Assembly (NCBI RefSeq): GCF_001427025.1
Contig: NZ_LMGA01000001.1
Span: 2,266,221-2,330,220 of the forward strand
Direction: 5' to 3'
Source of the DNA: Mesorhizobium sp. Root554
Lineage (GTDB): Bacteria; Pseudomonadota; Alphaproteobacteria; Rhizobiales; Rhizobiaceae
DNA length: 64,000 nt
The translations under genes were made by a program, and so were the position numbers. Positions 16,251-24,094 of the stretch are shown here, piece after piece (within the stretch, counting starts at the first letter, position 1; the number at the start of each line of letters is the position of its first letter). The notes under the pieces are model-generated. The model searched no databases. It was not told where the DNA came from and was given only the letters and a program-made list of their open reading frames with translations.

Positions 16251-17228
16251 CTATGCGAGACCGAGATCCTTGAGAATCGCCTCGATGCGAGCGGTGTCGT
16301 CGGCAACGAACTTTGTGTAGTCGTCGCCGGTCATCAGGATCGACGTCCAGTTGCGGTTCTTGCACTCGGTCGCCCAGGCTTCGCTCTTGGCCATGGCTTC
16401 GACCAGGGTGATCAGTGACTTCTTGTCATCTTCCGAAATGTCCGGCGGGGCGAACACCCCGCGCCAGTTGAACAGCTCGACGTCAATGCCGGATTCCTTG
16501 AGCGTCGGCGCATCGATGCCTTCCTGGCGCTCGCCGGACGAGACCGCCAGCAGCCGCAGCGCGCCAGCCTTGATCTGCTCGGCAAACTCGCCATAGCCGG
16601 AAATGCCGGCCGCGACCTGGTTGCCGAGAAGCGCCGCCAGCGCTTCGCCGCCGCCCGCGAACGGCACATAGGAAAGGCTGGTCGCCGGAACGCCCGCCGT
16701 CTTGGCAATGAGGCCGAACAGGATATGGTCCGAACCGCCGGCCGAGCCGCCGGCAACCGGCACCTTGGTCGGATCGGCCTTCAGCGCGGCGACGAAATCC
16801 TGCGCCGTCTTGAAGGGCGAGGCCGCCGGAACGACAAGCGCCTCGAACTCGCCGGTGAGGCGGGCGATCGGCGTTACCTGGGTGAGGTTGTTGGGCGACT
16901 TGTTGGTCAGGATGGCGCCGACCATGACCATGCCGGCCACCATCAGCGTGTTACCCTTGCCCTTCCACTGGTTGATGAACTGCGGCAGGCCGACAGCGCC
17001 GCCCGCTCCGGGAACATTGGTGATCTGCGAGCCGGAGATCAGCTTCTCCTTGCGCAGCACCTGGTCCATGGTGCGGGCCGTCTGGTCCCAGCCGCCACCG
17101 GGCGCGGCCGGCACAAAAAGCGCGATCTGAGGTGCGCTCTGGGCCAAAGCCAGGCCCGAATTCGCAAGCACAAAGCCGGCCGCGCCGGCCATCGCCGTAC
17201 CGGCCAGAAATTCTCGTCTGTTCAGCAT
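16251..17228 (-). CDS. tctC: Tripartite tricarboxylate transporter substrate-binding protein
   Basis: A 325-residue periplasmic binding protein of the TctC/Bug family. The N terminus MLNRREFLAG with a hydrophobic stretch to about residue 31 (ALAQS) is a Tat-type signal. Bug-family landmarks follow: ALFVPAAPGGGWDQTART, LISGSQITNVPGAGG, PVAGGSAGGSDHILFGL and SYVPFAGGGEALAALLG. ATG at 17228 has GGGAGG upstream; the longer frame to 17324 lacks coding features. It is first in the operon tctC-tctB-tctA-CoA-transferase-lyase and divergent from the iclR gene, which probably controls it. Confidence 0.92.
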   Translation of the reverse strand: MLNRREFLAGTAMAGAAGFVLANSGLALAQSAPQIALFVPAAPGGGWDQTARTMDQVLRKEKLISGSQITNVPGAGGAVGLPQFINQWKGKGNTLMVAGMVMVGAILTNKSPNNLTQVTPIARLTGEFEALVVPAASPFKTAQDFVAALKADPTKVPVAGGSAGGSDHILFGLIAKTAGVPATSLSYVPFAGGGEALAALLGNQVAAGISGYGEFAEQIKAGALRLLAVSSGERQEGIDAPTLKESGIDVELFNWRGVFAPPDISEDDKKSLITLVEAMAKSEAWATECKNRNWTSILMTGDDYTKFVADDTARIEAILKDLGLA

Positions 17229-17295
17229 CCGTAATCCTCCCAATTGTCGGCGCCTGCGGTGCGCCAGAAACGCGGCCGGAGCCCCGCTCGCGGAA

Positions 17296-17324
17296 TTGAA
17301 GCAAACTTGTGTTGGTTCTGTCAA
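17296..17324 (-). promoter_or_regulatory. Candidate tctC operon promoter
   Basis: On the minus strand TTGACA (17324-17319), a perfect -35 hexamer, is followed after 17 bases by CTTCAA (17301-17296), a weak -10. A strong -35 with a poor -10 just next to the palindrome at 17335-17351 would suit a promoter needing an activator. Read by eye only. Confidence 0.4.
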
Positions 17325-17334
17325 CTGAAACGGC

Positions 17335-17351
17335 GTTCTGCTAGACAGAAC
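17335..17351. promoter_or_regulatory. Candidate IclR operator palindrome
   Basis: Inverted repeat GTTCTG-CTAGA-CAGAAC in the 174-base divergent region between tctC and iclR. A further GTTCTGTC at 17315-17322 repeats the half-site and overlaps the candidate tctC -35. IclR regulators bind short inverted repeats in such divergent regions and often autoregulate; assignment of this site is inference from symmetry and position. Confidence 0.5.
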
Positions 17352-17402
17352 TCATTCGCCGGATTAAAACGTCGCCGGCCCTTGCATGCAGTGAGAGTAG
17401 AG

Positions 17403-18185
17403 ATGAATTCGCCGAGTGGCGATGCGCGCGCAAAACCAGCTGCCGAGGGTGTCGCTGCCCTCGACCGGGCGGTCGCTATTCTCGAAGCTTTCACGCCTGC
17501 GGATGCTTCGCTCGGCCTGGCGGAGATCGCCGCGCGCACCGGCCTCTACAAGAGCACCATACTGCGGCTGGCCGGCTCGCTGCTGCGCGGACAGTTGCTG
17601 GAGCGGCTGCCGGACGGACGCTATCGCATCGGCTATGGTGCCTTCCGGCTGGGAACGCTCTACCAGCGCTCGGTGGTGGCAACGGATGTGCTGTTGCCGA
17701 TCATGCGGATGCTGGCGGACGAATCGCGCGAAAGCGTCGCCTTCTATGTCCGTTCCGGCGATGTCCGCACCTGCCTGTATCGCATCGAATCCAAGCACCC
17801 GATCCGCTACACGGTCCGCGAGGGCGACATCCTGCCGCTCGCCATAGGCTCCGGAGGATGCACGCTGGCGGCATTTTCGGGCTTCGACGGCGAGCCATAC
17901 GAAACCATCCGCAGAACCATGCATCATATCTCAATCGGCGAGCGCGATCCCGAAACGGCGGGGGTTTCAGCGCCGGTCTTCGGACCCAATCATACGTTAC
18001 TCGGCGCGCTCACCCTGGCCGGGCCGCGTTCGCGTGTCGACAGCGCCTTTCTGGAGCGCATGAGCGGACTGATCCTGCAATGTGCGGCCCGGGCGACGTC
18101 CGCCCTTGGCGGTGACGCCTCGGCGTTCGAACGCGCAGCGCGCGGGCTGGGTACAGCCCAGGATGGCCGCGAGTCAGCCCGCTAG
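17403..18185 (+). CDS. IclR family transcriptional regulator
   Basis: A 260-residue regulator. The N-terminal winged helix-turn-helix covers about residues 20-90 (LGLAEIAARTGLYKSTILRL, then LERLPDGRYRIG), and the C-terminal IclR effector domain covers about 100-250 (MRMLADESRESVAFYVRSG, PLAIGSGGCTLAAF, VSAPVFGPNHTLLGALTL). The start is ATG 17403, preceded by GAGAGTAGAG; the upstream frame would overlap the divergent promoter. It is divergent from the tct operon and most likely controls it in response to the imported carboxylate or its CoA ester. Confidence 0.92.
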   Translation: MNSPSGDARAKPAAEGVAALDRAVAILEAFTPADASLGLAEIAARTGLYKSTILRLAGSLLRGQLLERLPDGRYRIGYGAFRLGTLYQRSVVATDVLLPIMRMLADESRESVAFYVRSGDVRTCLYRIESKHPIRYTVREGDILPLAIGSGGCTLAAFSGFDGEPYETIRRTMHHISIGERDPETAGVSAPVFGPNHTLLGALTLAGPRSRVDSAFLERMSGLILQCAARATSALGGDASAFERAARGLGTAQDGRESAR

Positions 18186-18205
18186 GGCACCAGCCTGTTT
18201 TTCGC

Positions 18206-19306
18206 TCAGTTTGCCTTGACCAGCACAACCCGGCGGTTCTTGGCGCGCCCATCCTCACTGTCATTGGAAGCCACCGGCGCCATCATCCCGGCTCCTGCGG
18301 CCGTCAGCCTGCCGCCGTCGATGCCATATTTCGAGGCGAGCGCCGCCTTGACCGCCTGCGCCCGCCGTGAAGACAGGTCTATATTGTAATCGAAGGCTCC
18401 CTGATTGTCGGTGTGGCCGACAACGATGACCGCCATTTGGGGGTCCTTGCCGAGCAGCGCGGCGATCTCCTTCAGGGTCGGGTCCGATTCCGGTTTGATC
18501 TCTGCCTTGTCGGTATCGAAATAGATGCCGTAGAGCGAAATCGAGCCGGTCGTCGAAAGCGACTCCTCCATCTTCGCCGCTTCCACCACCACCATCTTCT
18601 TGTCGCGCGCCTTTGGCTCCAGCACATGCACGACTGCAATGGTGCGGCCGTTGAGTTCCTTGCAGTAAAGGTCGTCGATCAGCGAAAAAGTCTGGATGGT
18701 GACATAGGCGTCGCCGCCATCCTGCGGCACCTTGGCCGAAGCATAGCGCTGGTCATTGATACTTGAGGTCAGGGCGCATTTGCCGTTGCTGAAATCGGCA
18801 TCCTTCAGGTCCGACGCATGGAAGAAATACATCGTCAGGCTCATGTCGTTGCCGCCGCCATCGGACGACCGGTCGGCAGCGCCGCCGCATTCTTCCTTCT
18901 TGCACTCGAACAGCACCTCGCCGCCCGCCTGCCCGATCACATCCTCGTAGTTGCGCAAGACTTCCAGCGGCGAACGCCCGTCGGGCAGCACATAGGCGAT
19001 GCGTGTCAGCGCGCCTTCCGCTTCGATTTTCTTGTCGGGCGCGAAGACACGATTGTTCATCGAATCGCGCGCGTCTGCATCCTCGCTCGGCTTCAGGGGC
19101 GAGAGCGGTATGGTGAAATCGGTGTAAGCGGATTTTTCGTAGGAAACGATGAACGAGCCATCATAGCGCTTGGCCAGCGCGTTGTCGGCAGCGCCCTCTA
19201 TGTCGGCTGTCGGCACGGTGGCGTCCGCGATCGCCAGAGGAATGGCGAGCGACATTCCAACACCGATCCAGACGGCGAAGGAAAGCATTCTTGAAACTAT
19301 TTGCAT
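18206..19306 (-). CDS. OmpA-like outer-membrane protein with C-terminal peptidoglycan-binding domain
   Basis: About 366 residues from ATG 19306, which has GGGGGGAA in front. A signal peptide covers residues 1 to ~28. The middle resembles DUF4892-type lipid or carbohydrate-associated proteins (RIAYVLPDGRSPLEVLRNYE, then paired cysteines in FECKKEECGG). The last ~100 residues are the OmpA/MotB domain: GIYFDTDKAEIKPES, VVGHTDNQGAFDYN, LSSRRAQAVKAALA and RVVLV, which binds diaminopimelate in peptidoglycan. It probably anchors an outer-membrane or periplasmic structure. Converges with iclR. Confidence 0.85.
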   Translation of the reverse strand: MQIVSRMLSFAVWIGVGMSLAIPLAIADATVPTADIEGAADNALAKRYDGSFIVSYEKSAYTDFTIPLSPLKPSEDADARDSMNNRVFAPDKKIEAEGALTRIAYVLPDGRSPLEVLRNYEDVIGQAGGEVLFECKKEECGGAADRSSDGGGNDMSLTMYFFHASDLKDADFSNGKCALTSSINDQRYASAKVPQDGGDAYVTIQTFSLIDDLYCKELNGRTIAVVHVLEPKARDKKMVVVEAAKMEESLSTTGSISLYGIYFDTDKAEIKPESDPTLKEIAALLGKDPQMAVIVVGHTDNQGAFDYNIDLSSRRAQAVKAALASKYGIDGGRLTAAGAGMMAPVASNDSEDGRAKNRRVVLVKAN

Positions 19307-19386
19307 CGTTCCCCCCGAAGTTGCGGCAGTCACGCTAGCACACGCCAATTGAAGCAGATAGGTGGCCATAATCGGCGGCGAGGCCT

Positions 19387-19923
19387 TCAGCCGAAGCGTT
19401 CGAGCACGATCATCGTGTGCTCGTTGTAGAGTCCGCGTCCATATTCACGATAGCCGCATTTGTGCGCCACCTTGAGCGAAGCCGGGTTCGTCGGCTCGAC
19501 GATGCAAACTGTGCGTCCGCCATCGAACGCCTGGTCGCCCCAGGCAAGAAACCGGCTGACCACTTCCGTCGCCAACCCCTTCCCATGCGCGGCCGAAATA
19601 AGTCCCCAGCCCGCTTCCGGGGTTCCTTCGAAGGATGGCTCGATGGCGCGGCGCAACTCATGAAAGCCGGCTTCGCCGAGAAACCGGTCCGTGCTTTTTT
19701 CCTCGATCGCCCAATAGCCGAAGCCCATGAACGACCACATGCCTGCGTGGCGCAGCAGGCGCTGCCAGCTTTCCTCGCGCGTCCGCGCCCGCCCGCCGAT
19801 GAAGCGGAACACCAGCGGGTCGGCGCCCATGGCGGTATAGGCGTCGAAATCCTCGGGCTTATGCGGCCGCAGGATGGTGCGTTCCGTCTCAAGAATGGGT
19901 GCGGTCGTCCTTCGTTCGGTCAT
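19387..19923 (-). CDS. GNAT family N-acetyltransferase (RimJ/RimL type)
   Basis: A 178-residue acetyltransferase: ILETERTILRPHKPEDFDAY at the N terminus, GFGYWAIEEKSTDRFLGEAGF in the core, and the acetyl-CoA binding loop GWGLISAAHGKGLATEVV, ending in FVEPTNPASLKVAHKCGY-like RimJ features. Start ATG 19923; upstream codons are not conserved in the family. The substrate may be a protein N terminus or a small amine; nothing nearby decides it. Confidence 0.88.
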   Translation of the reverse strand: MTERRTTAPILETERTILRPHKPEDFDAYTAMGADPLVFRFIGGRARTREESWQRLLRHAGMWSFMGFGYWAIEEKSTDRFLGEAGFHELRRAIEPSFEGTPEAGWGLISAAHGKGLATEVVSRFLAWGDQAFDGGRTVCIVEPTNPASLKVAHKCGYREYGRGLYNEHTMIVLERFG

Positions 19924-20168
19924 GAATGCAGTTCCTGTTCGTCTCCTCACTAGCAAGGTGACCGAAAGCGGCAAGATACAGATGGCGGCAGGCGCAGTGA
20001 CAGCGACGCCCGCGGAACGTTTACGCTTGGGTATCCCAGTCATTCAGGAGCGGATATGCGCTCCCAACACCGGTCCTGCTGGCCCATGGGAATTTCCGCT
20101 AACGATGATAGCTTCGGCGCAAATCACCCACGCAGGCCAGATCTCAGGGCCGGACCGAAGGGAAATCC

Positions 20169-20624
20169 ATGGACAAGACCGAGCTGATCCTCGCCATCCT
20201 GCATCACCTGCTGGTTTTCTCGCTGGCCGGCATCATCGCCGCCGAGTTCGTGCTCATCCGCAACGAGATGACCGCCTCGACCATACGGCGGCTGGCGCGG
20301 ATCGACCGGCACTACGGCATGATCGCCGCGCTGGTGATCGTCGTCGGCATCGGCCGCGTGGTCTGGGGACTGAAGGGCTGGGAATTCTATATCTACAACT
20401 GGGTGTTCTGGGCCAAGATGATCGCGTTCCTTGTCGTTGGCCTTCTTTCGATCGGCCCGACAATGCGGTTCATCTCATGGAACAACCAGGCCGGGCAAAA
20501 CCCCGCCTTCGCCGTACCGGCGGCCGAACTGGCGTCGGTAAAGAGCTACATCCGCGCCCAGGCGGCGATCTTCCTGCTCATCCCGATTTTCGCCGCTGCC
20601 ATGGCCCGCGGCTACGGACTGTAA
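20169..20624 (+). CDS. DUF2214 family membrane protein
   Basis: A 151-residue inner-membrane protein with four predicted helices (about residues 8-28, 50-70, 80-98 and 128-146). The conserved blocks match DUF2214: HHLLVFSLAGIIAAEF, RIDRHYGMIAALVIVVGIGR, VFWAKMIAFLVVGLLSIGPT. GAAGGGAA precedes the ATG. Conserved histidines near the first helices could bind a metal or heme, which is speculative. Converges with nth. Confidence 0.82.
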   Translation: MDKTELILAILHHLLVFSLAGIIAAEFVLIRNEMTASTIRRLARIDRHYGMIAALVIVVGIGRVVWGLKGWEFYIYNWVFWAKMIAFLVVGLLSIGPTMRFISWNNQAGQNPAFAVPAAELASVKSYIRAQAAIFLLIPIFAAAMARGYGL

Positions 20625-20650
20625 GAAATGTCTTTGGCAGGGGCGGTTCG

Positions 20651-21445
20651 CTAATCCACCGGCTCCACCGGCCCCAGTGAAGCAATTTCCACCAGCGGCG
20701 CCGGAATGCTCGTCGTCTTCACCTTCGCCTTGCACAGATCGGCAATGACGCAGATCGGACAATCGGGCTTGCGCGCCTTGCAGACATAGCGGCCGTGCAG
20801 GATCAGCCAGTGATGCGCATGGCGCATGTACTCGTCGGGAATGATCCGCACCAGCCCGGCCTCGACCTGCTCGGGCGTCTTGCCGGGCGCCAGGCCGATC
20901 CGGTTGCCGATGCGGAAAATGTGCGTGTCGACCGCCATCGTAGGCTGGCCGAACGCCATGTTGAGCACGACATTGGCGGTCTTGCGGCCAACGCCGGGCA
21001 GTTTGACCAGCGCGTCGCGGCTATCGGGAACCTTGCCGTCGTGCTCGCGGATCAGCGCCCCGGACAACGCGATGACGTTCCTCGCTTTGCCGCGCCACAG
21101 GCCGATGGTGCGGATATGGTCGCCCACCTTCGCCTCGCCCAGCGCCAGCATCTTGTGCGGCGTGTCAGCGGCCTCGAACAGTGCCCGTGTCGCCTTGTTC
21201 ACCCCGGCATCGGTCGCCTGCGCCGAAAGCACAACCGCAACCAGCAGCGTGAAGGCGTTGGTATGCTCCAGTTCGCCGCGCGGTTCCGGCCGCTGCACCG
21301 AAAAGCGGCGGAAGATCTCACGCACCTCCGTCGCGCTGTAGAGCGATCGCGACGCCCTGGCCGGCCGCGATTTCGGCTTGGCTTTGATGCCGGTTGGCGA
21401 GGCCGATTCGGAGCTGCGGCGTTGTTTGGGCTTGGGTGTGGGCAT
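20651..21445 (-). CDS. nth: Endonuclease III
   Basis: DNA glycosylase/AP lyase that removes oxidised pyrimidines in base excision repair. The helix-hairpin-helix LPGVGRKTANVV carries catalytic K155, and D173 follows in AVDTHIFRI. The [4Fe-4S] ligands are C222, C229, C232 and C238 (C-x6-C-x2-C-x5-C). Compared with E. coli Nth (211 aa) it has a ~40-residue basic N-terminal extension, common in rhizobia. AGGAAG precedes the ATG. It is divergent from the DUF2244 gene with only 22 bases between starts, so their promoters must lie within each other's coding region or overlap. Confidence 0.96.
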   Translation of the reverse strand: MPTPKPKQRRSSESASPTGIKAKPKSRPARASRSLYSATEVREIFRRFSVQRPEPRGELEHTNAFTLLVAVVLSAQATDAGVNKATRALFEAADTPHKMLALGEAKVGDHIRTIGLWRGKARNVIALSGALIREHDGKVPDSRDALVKLPGVGRKTANVVLNMAFGQPTMAVDTHIFRIGNRIGLAPGKTPEQVEAGLVRIIPDEYMRHAHHWLILHGRYVCKARKPDCPICVIADLCKAKVKTTSIPAPLVEIASLGPVEPVD

Positions 21446-21467
21446 CGACTTCCTATAATATCAGGAT

Positions 21468-21962
21468 ATGAGCGAGACAAACCCGTCGGCGGCTGCCGAC
21501 CAACCCTTTTTCCACGCCTTGCTGACCCCGCACCGGTCGCTGGGCCGCACCGGCTTCATGGTCCTGATGGGCGCTCTGCTGTCCGGCTGGGCCGTCACCG
21601 GCGTCTTCATGCTGTCGCACGGCGCCTGGCCGGTGTTCGGCTTCTTTGGTTTAGACGTGCTGGCCGTCTATGTCGCTTTCCGGCTGAACTACCGCGCCGC
21701 CCGCGCCCGCGAGGAGGTCTCGGTGTCGCGCACGGCGCTCGACATCCGCAAGGTCGCACCGTCGGGCAAGGAAGAGGCGCATCGCTTCAACCCGTTCTGG
21801 ACGCGCTTTTCCATCGCCCGCCATTCGGAGATCGGCATCACCGGCATGCGGGTGGAGGCGCAGGGGAAGGCCGTACCGATCGGCACCTTCCTTAACCCCG
21901 ATGACCGCGAAAGCTTCGCCGCCGCCTTCTCTCGCGCGCTGGCGACGGCGAAAATGCGGTAG
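21468..21962 (+). CDS. DUF2244 domain membrane protein
   Basis: A 164-residue protein with two adjacent transmembrane helices at about residues 28-72 (FMVLMGALLSGWAVTGVF, then PVFGFFGLDVLAVYVAF) followed by a cytoplasmic beta-rich domain (EEVSVSRTALDIRKV, FNPFWTRFSI, GTFLNPDDRESFAAAF). This is the complete DUF2244 architecture, often found beside nth in alphaproteobacteria. Function unknown. Confidence 0.88.
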   Translation: MSETNPSAAADQPFFHALLTPHRSLGRTGFMVLMGALLSGWAVTGVFMLSHGAWPVFGFFGLDVLAVYVAFRLNYRAARAREEVSVSRTALDIRKVAPSGKEEAHRFNPFWTRFSIARHSEIGITGMRVEAQGKAVPIGTFLNPDDRESFAAAFSRALATAKMR

Positions 21963-22056
21963 GCGGCGGCATCGGCCCCATATCCCCGATCAAGGCAGGT
22001 TTCGGGTGGTTCGCGACGCCGCCAATGGCGATATTCGGGGCCAAGGAGTAATTGCC

Positions 22057-22992
22057 ATGAACGCCCAGATGTCTTTGACCAAAACCGATATGCTTGAAGC
22101 CATGCCGATGAAGCCCGTCCCCACCCTTGAACGCGACGTCACGCCGGAAGGCAGCGACTACGAGGTCGTTCGCCGCGCCATCGAGAAGATCAGCCTCGAC
22201 TATCGCGACCAACCTTCGCTGGAAGAACTGGCGGAAGCCGTCGGCGAAACCCCCACCGGCCTGCAGAAGCTGTTCACCCGATGGGCCGGCCTGTCGCCCA
22301 AGGCCTTCCTGCAGGCGGTTACGCTGGACCATGCGCGCAAACTGCTGGATTCCGGCATGCCGCTGCTCGAAACCTCGTTCGAGGTCGGCATGTCCGGCCC
22401 CGGACGCCTGCACGATCTGTTCGTCACCCACGAGGCGATGTCGCCGGGCGACTACAAGAACCGCGGCGCCGGCCTGACGATCCGCTATGGTTTCCACATC
22501 TCGCCTTTCGGCGTCGCACTGGTCATGGTGACGGACCGCGGCCTCGCCGGCCTGTCCTTCAACGATGCCGGCGACGAACGCGCCGCCTTCGCCGACATGT
22601 CGGGCCGTTGGCCGAACGCCAACTATGTCGAGGACATGTCGGCGACTGCGCCCTATGCCGCCCGCATTTTCGACCCTGCCAAATGGCGGGCGGACCAGCC
22701 GCTGCGCGTCGTCATGATCGGCACCGATTTCCAGCTCCGCGTCTGGGATGCCCTGCTGCGCATTCCGATGGGCAAGGCCTGCACCTATTCCTCAATTGCC
22801 GAACGCATCGGCCAGCCCACGGCCAGCCGCGCGGTCGGTGCGGCCGTCGGCGCCAATCCGCTGTCCTTCGTGGTGCCGTGCCATCGCGCCATCGGCAAGT
22901 CCGGCGCGCTGACCGGCTACCACTGGGGCCTGACCCGCAAGCGCGCTATCCTTGGCTGGGAGGCGGGTCAATTGCAGGCGCCCGCCGCTTGA
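22057..22992 (+). CDS. Ada/Ogt-like regulator-methyltransferase without the N-terminal Ada domain
   Basis: A 311-residue protein joining an AraC-type helix-turn-helix (about 36-135; SLEELAEAVGETPTGLQKLF and a second HTH LLETSFEVGMSGPGRLHDLF) to an O6-alkylguanine-DNA methyltransferase domain (about 145-305) with acceptor cysteine C275 in FVVPCHRAIG and the arginine-finger region TASRAVGAAVGANP. It repairs O6-methylguanine and thymine suicidally. The zinc-binding N-terminal domain of E. coli Ada, which senses phosphotriesters, is absent, so activation by methylation must differ. AAGGAG lies 8 bases before the ATG. Its 3' end overlaps the convergent EamA gene by 47 bases. Confidence 0.92.
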   Translation: MNAQMSLTKTDMLEAMPMKPVPTLERDVTPEGSDYEVVRRAIEKISLDYRDQPSLEELAEAVGETPTGLQKLFTRWAGLSPKAFLQAVTLDHARKLLDSGMPLLETSFEVGMSGPGRLHDLFVTHEAMSPGDYKNRGAGLTIRYGFHISPFGVALVMVTDRGLAGLSFNDAGDERAAFADMSGRWPNANYVEDMSATAPYAARIFDPAKWRADQPLRVVMIGTDFQLRVWDALLRIPMGKACTYSSIAERIGQPTASRAVGAAVGANPLSFVVPCHRAIGKSGALTGYHWGLTRKRAILGWEAGQLQAPAA

Positions 22993-23857
22993 ACAGGCGC
23001 GGCCCGAACAAATTGAGGCAAAGCCCGGCGATCACCAGCGCCGACGCGATCAGCTTCCAGTCCTGCACGGGTTCGCCGAGCAGGACCGCCGAGCCCAGGA
23101 AGCCGAAGACTGGCACCAGAAGCGTGAACGGGGCGACGGTGGAAACCGGATAGAGGCCAAGAAGGCGGCTCCATACCGCGAAGCCGAACAGCGTCGACAA
23201 ATAGACGATGTAGGCGATCGAGCCGGCCGAAACCCAGTCAAGGCCGGTGAAGCTGTCGAGGAAGGTCTCCCGCTCCAGCACCAGCGCCACGATGAGCAGC
23301 GGCGGCAGCGCGATCAGGCTGCCCCACACCACCAGCCCGAGAACATTGACCGAGGCGTTGGTCTGCGAAATACGCTTCGAGACCACGTTGCCACCGCCCC
23401 AGGCCGCCGCCGCGCCGATCAGCAGCGCCAGCCCCGCCAGCGTCACCTCGCCGCCGACATGCGCGGCGACCAGCCCGACGCCGCAGAACGCCAGCAGCGC
23501 GCCGGAGATCTGCCATACGCTCGGCCGCTCCCCGAGCAGCACCACCGAAAGCCCGATGGTGAAGAACACCTGCAATTGCAGGATCAGCGAGGCAAGGCCG
23601 GCGCTCATGCCGATCTTCATGCCGGTGAACAGCAGCCCGAACTGCAGGGCGAAGATCATCAGTCCATAGCCCGCCAGCAGCCGCAACGGCACGTCCGGAC
23701 GCCGGATGAAGAATACCCACGGAAAAGCCGCGAGGAAGAACCGCGCCACCCCGAGCCCCAGCGGCGATACCTGGCGCAGGCCAAGCTTGATGATGGCGAA
23801 GTTGACGCCCCATATGGCGACCACGACCAGGGCAAGCAGGAGATGGCGCAGGCGCAT
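22946..23857 (-). CDS. EamA/DMT superfamily transporter
   Basis: A 303-residue inner-membrane protein with ten hydrophobic helices and two EamA repeats (first about 5-130, second about 140-285). Family landmarks: AIWGVNFAIIKLGL at the start, ARFFLAAFPWVFFI, SVVLLGERPSVWQ ending the first repeat, and PVFGFLGSAVLLGEPVQDWK ending the second. Homologues include amino-acid exporters such as EamA/YdcZ-like proteins; the substrate here is unknown. Tail-to-tail overlap with the ada-like gene. Confidence 0.9.
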   Translation of the reverse strand: MRLRHLLLALVVVAIWGVNFAIIKLGLRQVSPLGLGVARFFLAAFPWVFFIRRPDVPLRLLAGYGLMIFALQFGLLFTGMKIGMSAGLASLILQLQVFFTIGLSVVLLGERPSVWQISGALLAFCGVGLVAAHVGGEVTLAGLALLIGAAAAWGGGNVVSKRISQTNASVNVLGLVVWGSLIALPPLLIVALVLERETFLDSFTGLDWVSAGSIAYIVYLSTLFGFAVWSRLLGLYPVSTVAPFTLLVPVFGFLGSAVLLGEPVQDWKLIASALVIAGLCLNLFGPRLFKRRAPAIDPPPSQG

Positions 23858-23920
23858 CGTTCAATCCATCTTACGGGTAAATCAAATAGCTGAAACCATT
23901 GTACTTTTCACCTTAGCGCA

Positions 23921-23996
23921 GGCATAGGCCGCGCGACAGGCACGATACCGGCCTGTCCTATGGACCAGCGGCCCGACCTGCACGGCATAGGCCGCG
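23921..23996. repeat. 13-bp direct repeat in intergenic region
   Basis: GGCATAGGCCGCG occurs at 23921-23933 and again at 23984-23996, 63 bases apart, between the divergent EamA and ribokinase genes. It could be a pair of regulator sites for either gene or chance in GC-rich DNA. Confidence 0.35.
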
Positions 23997-24094
23997 TCAT
24001 CGAGATCGCAGCAATTGGCGAAAACTCATCGACGTTTCGTATTTCCATTCCTGCCGGCAATGGTTAGCTTCCCGGAAAATTCTGGGAGGCTTTC

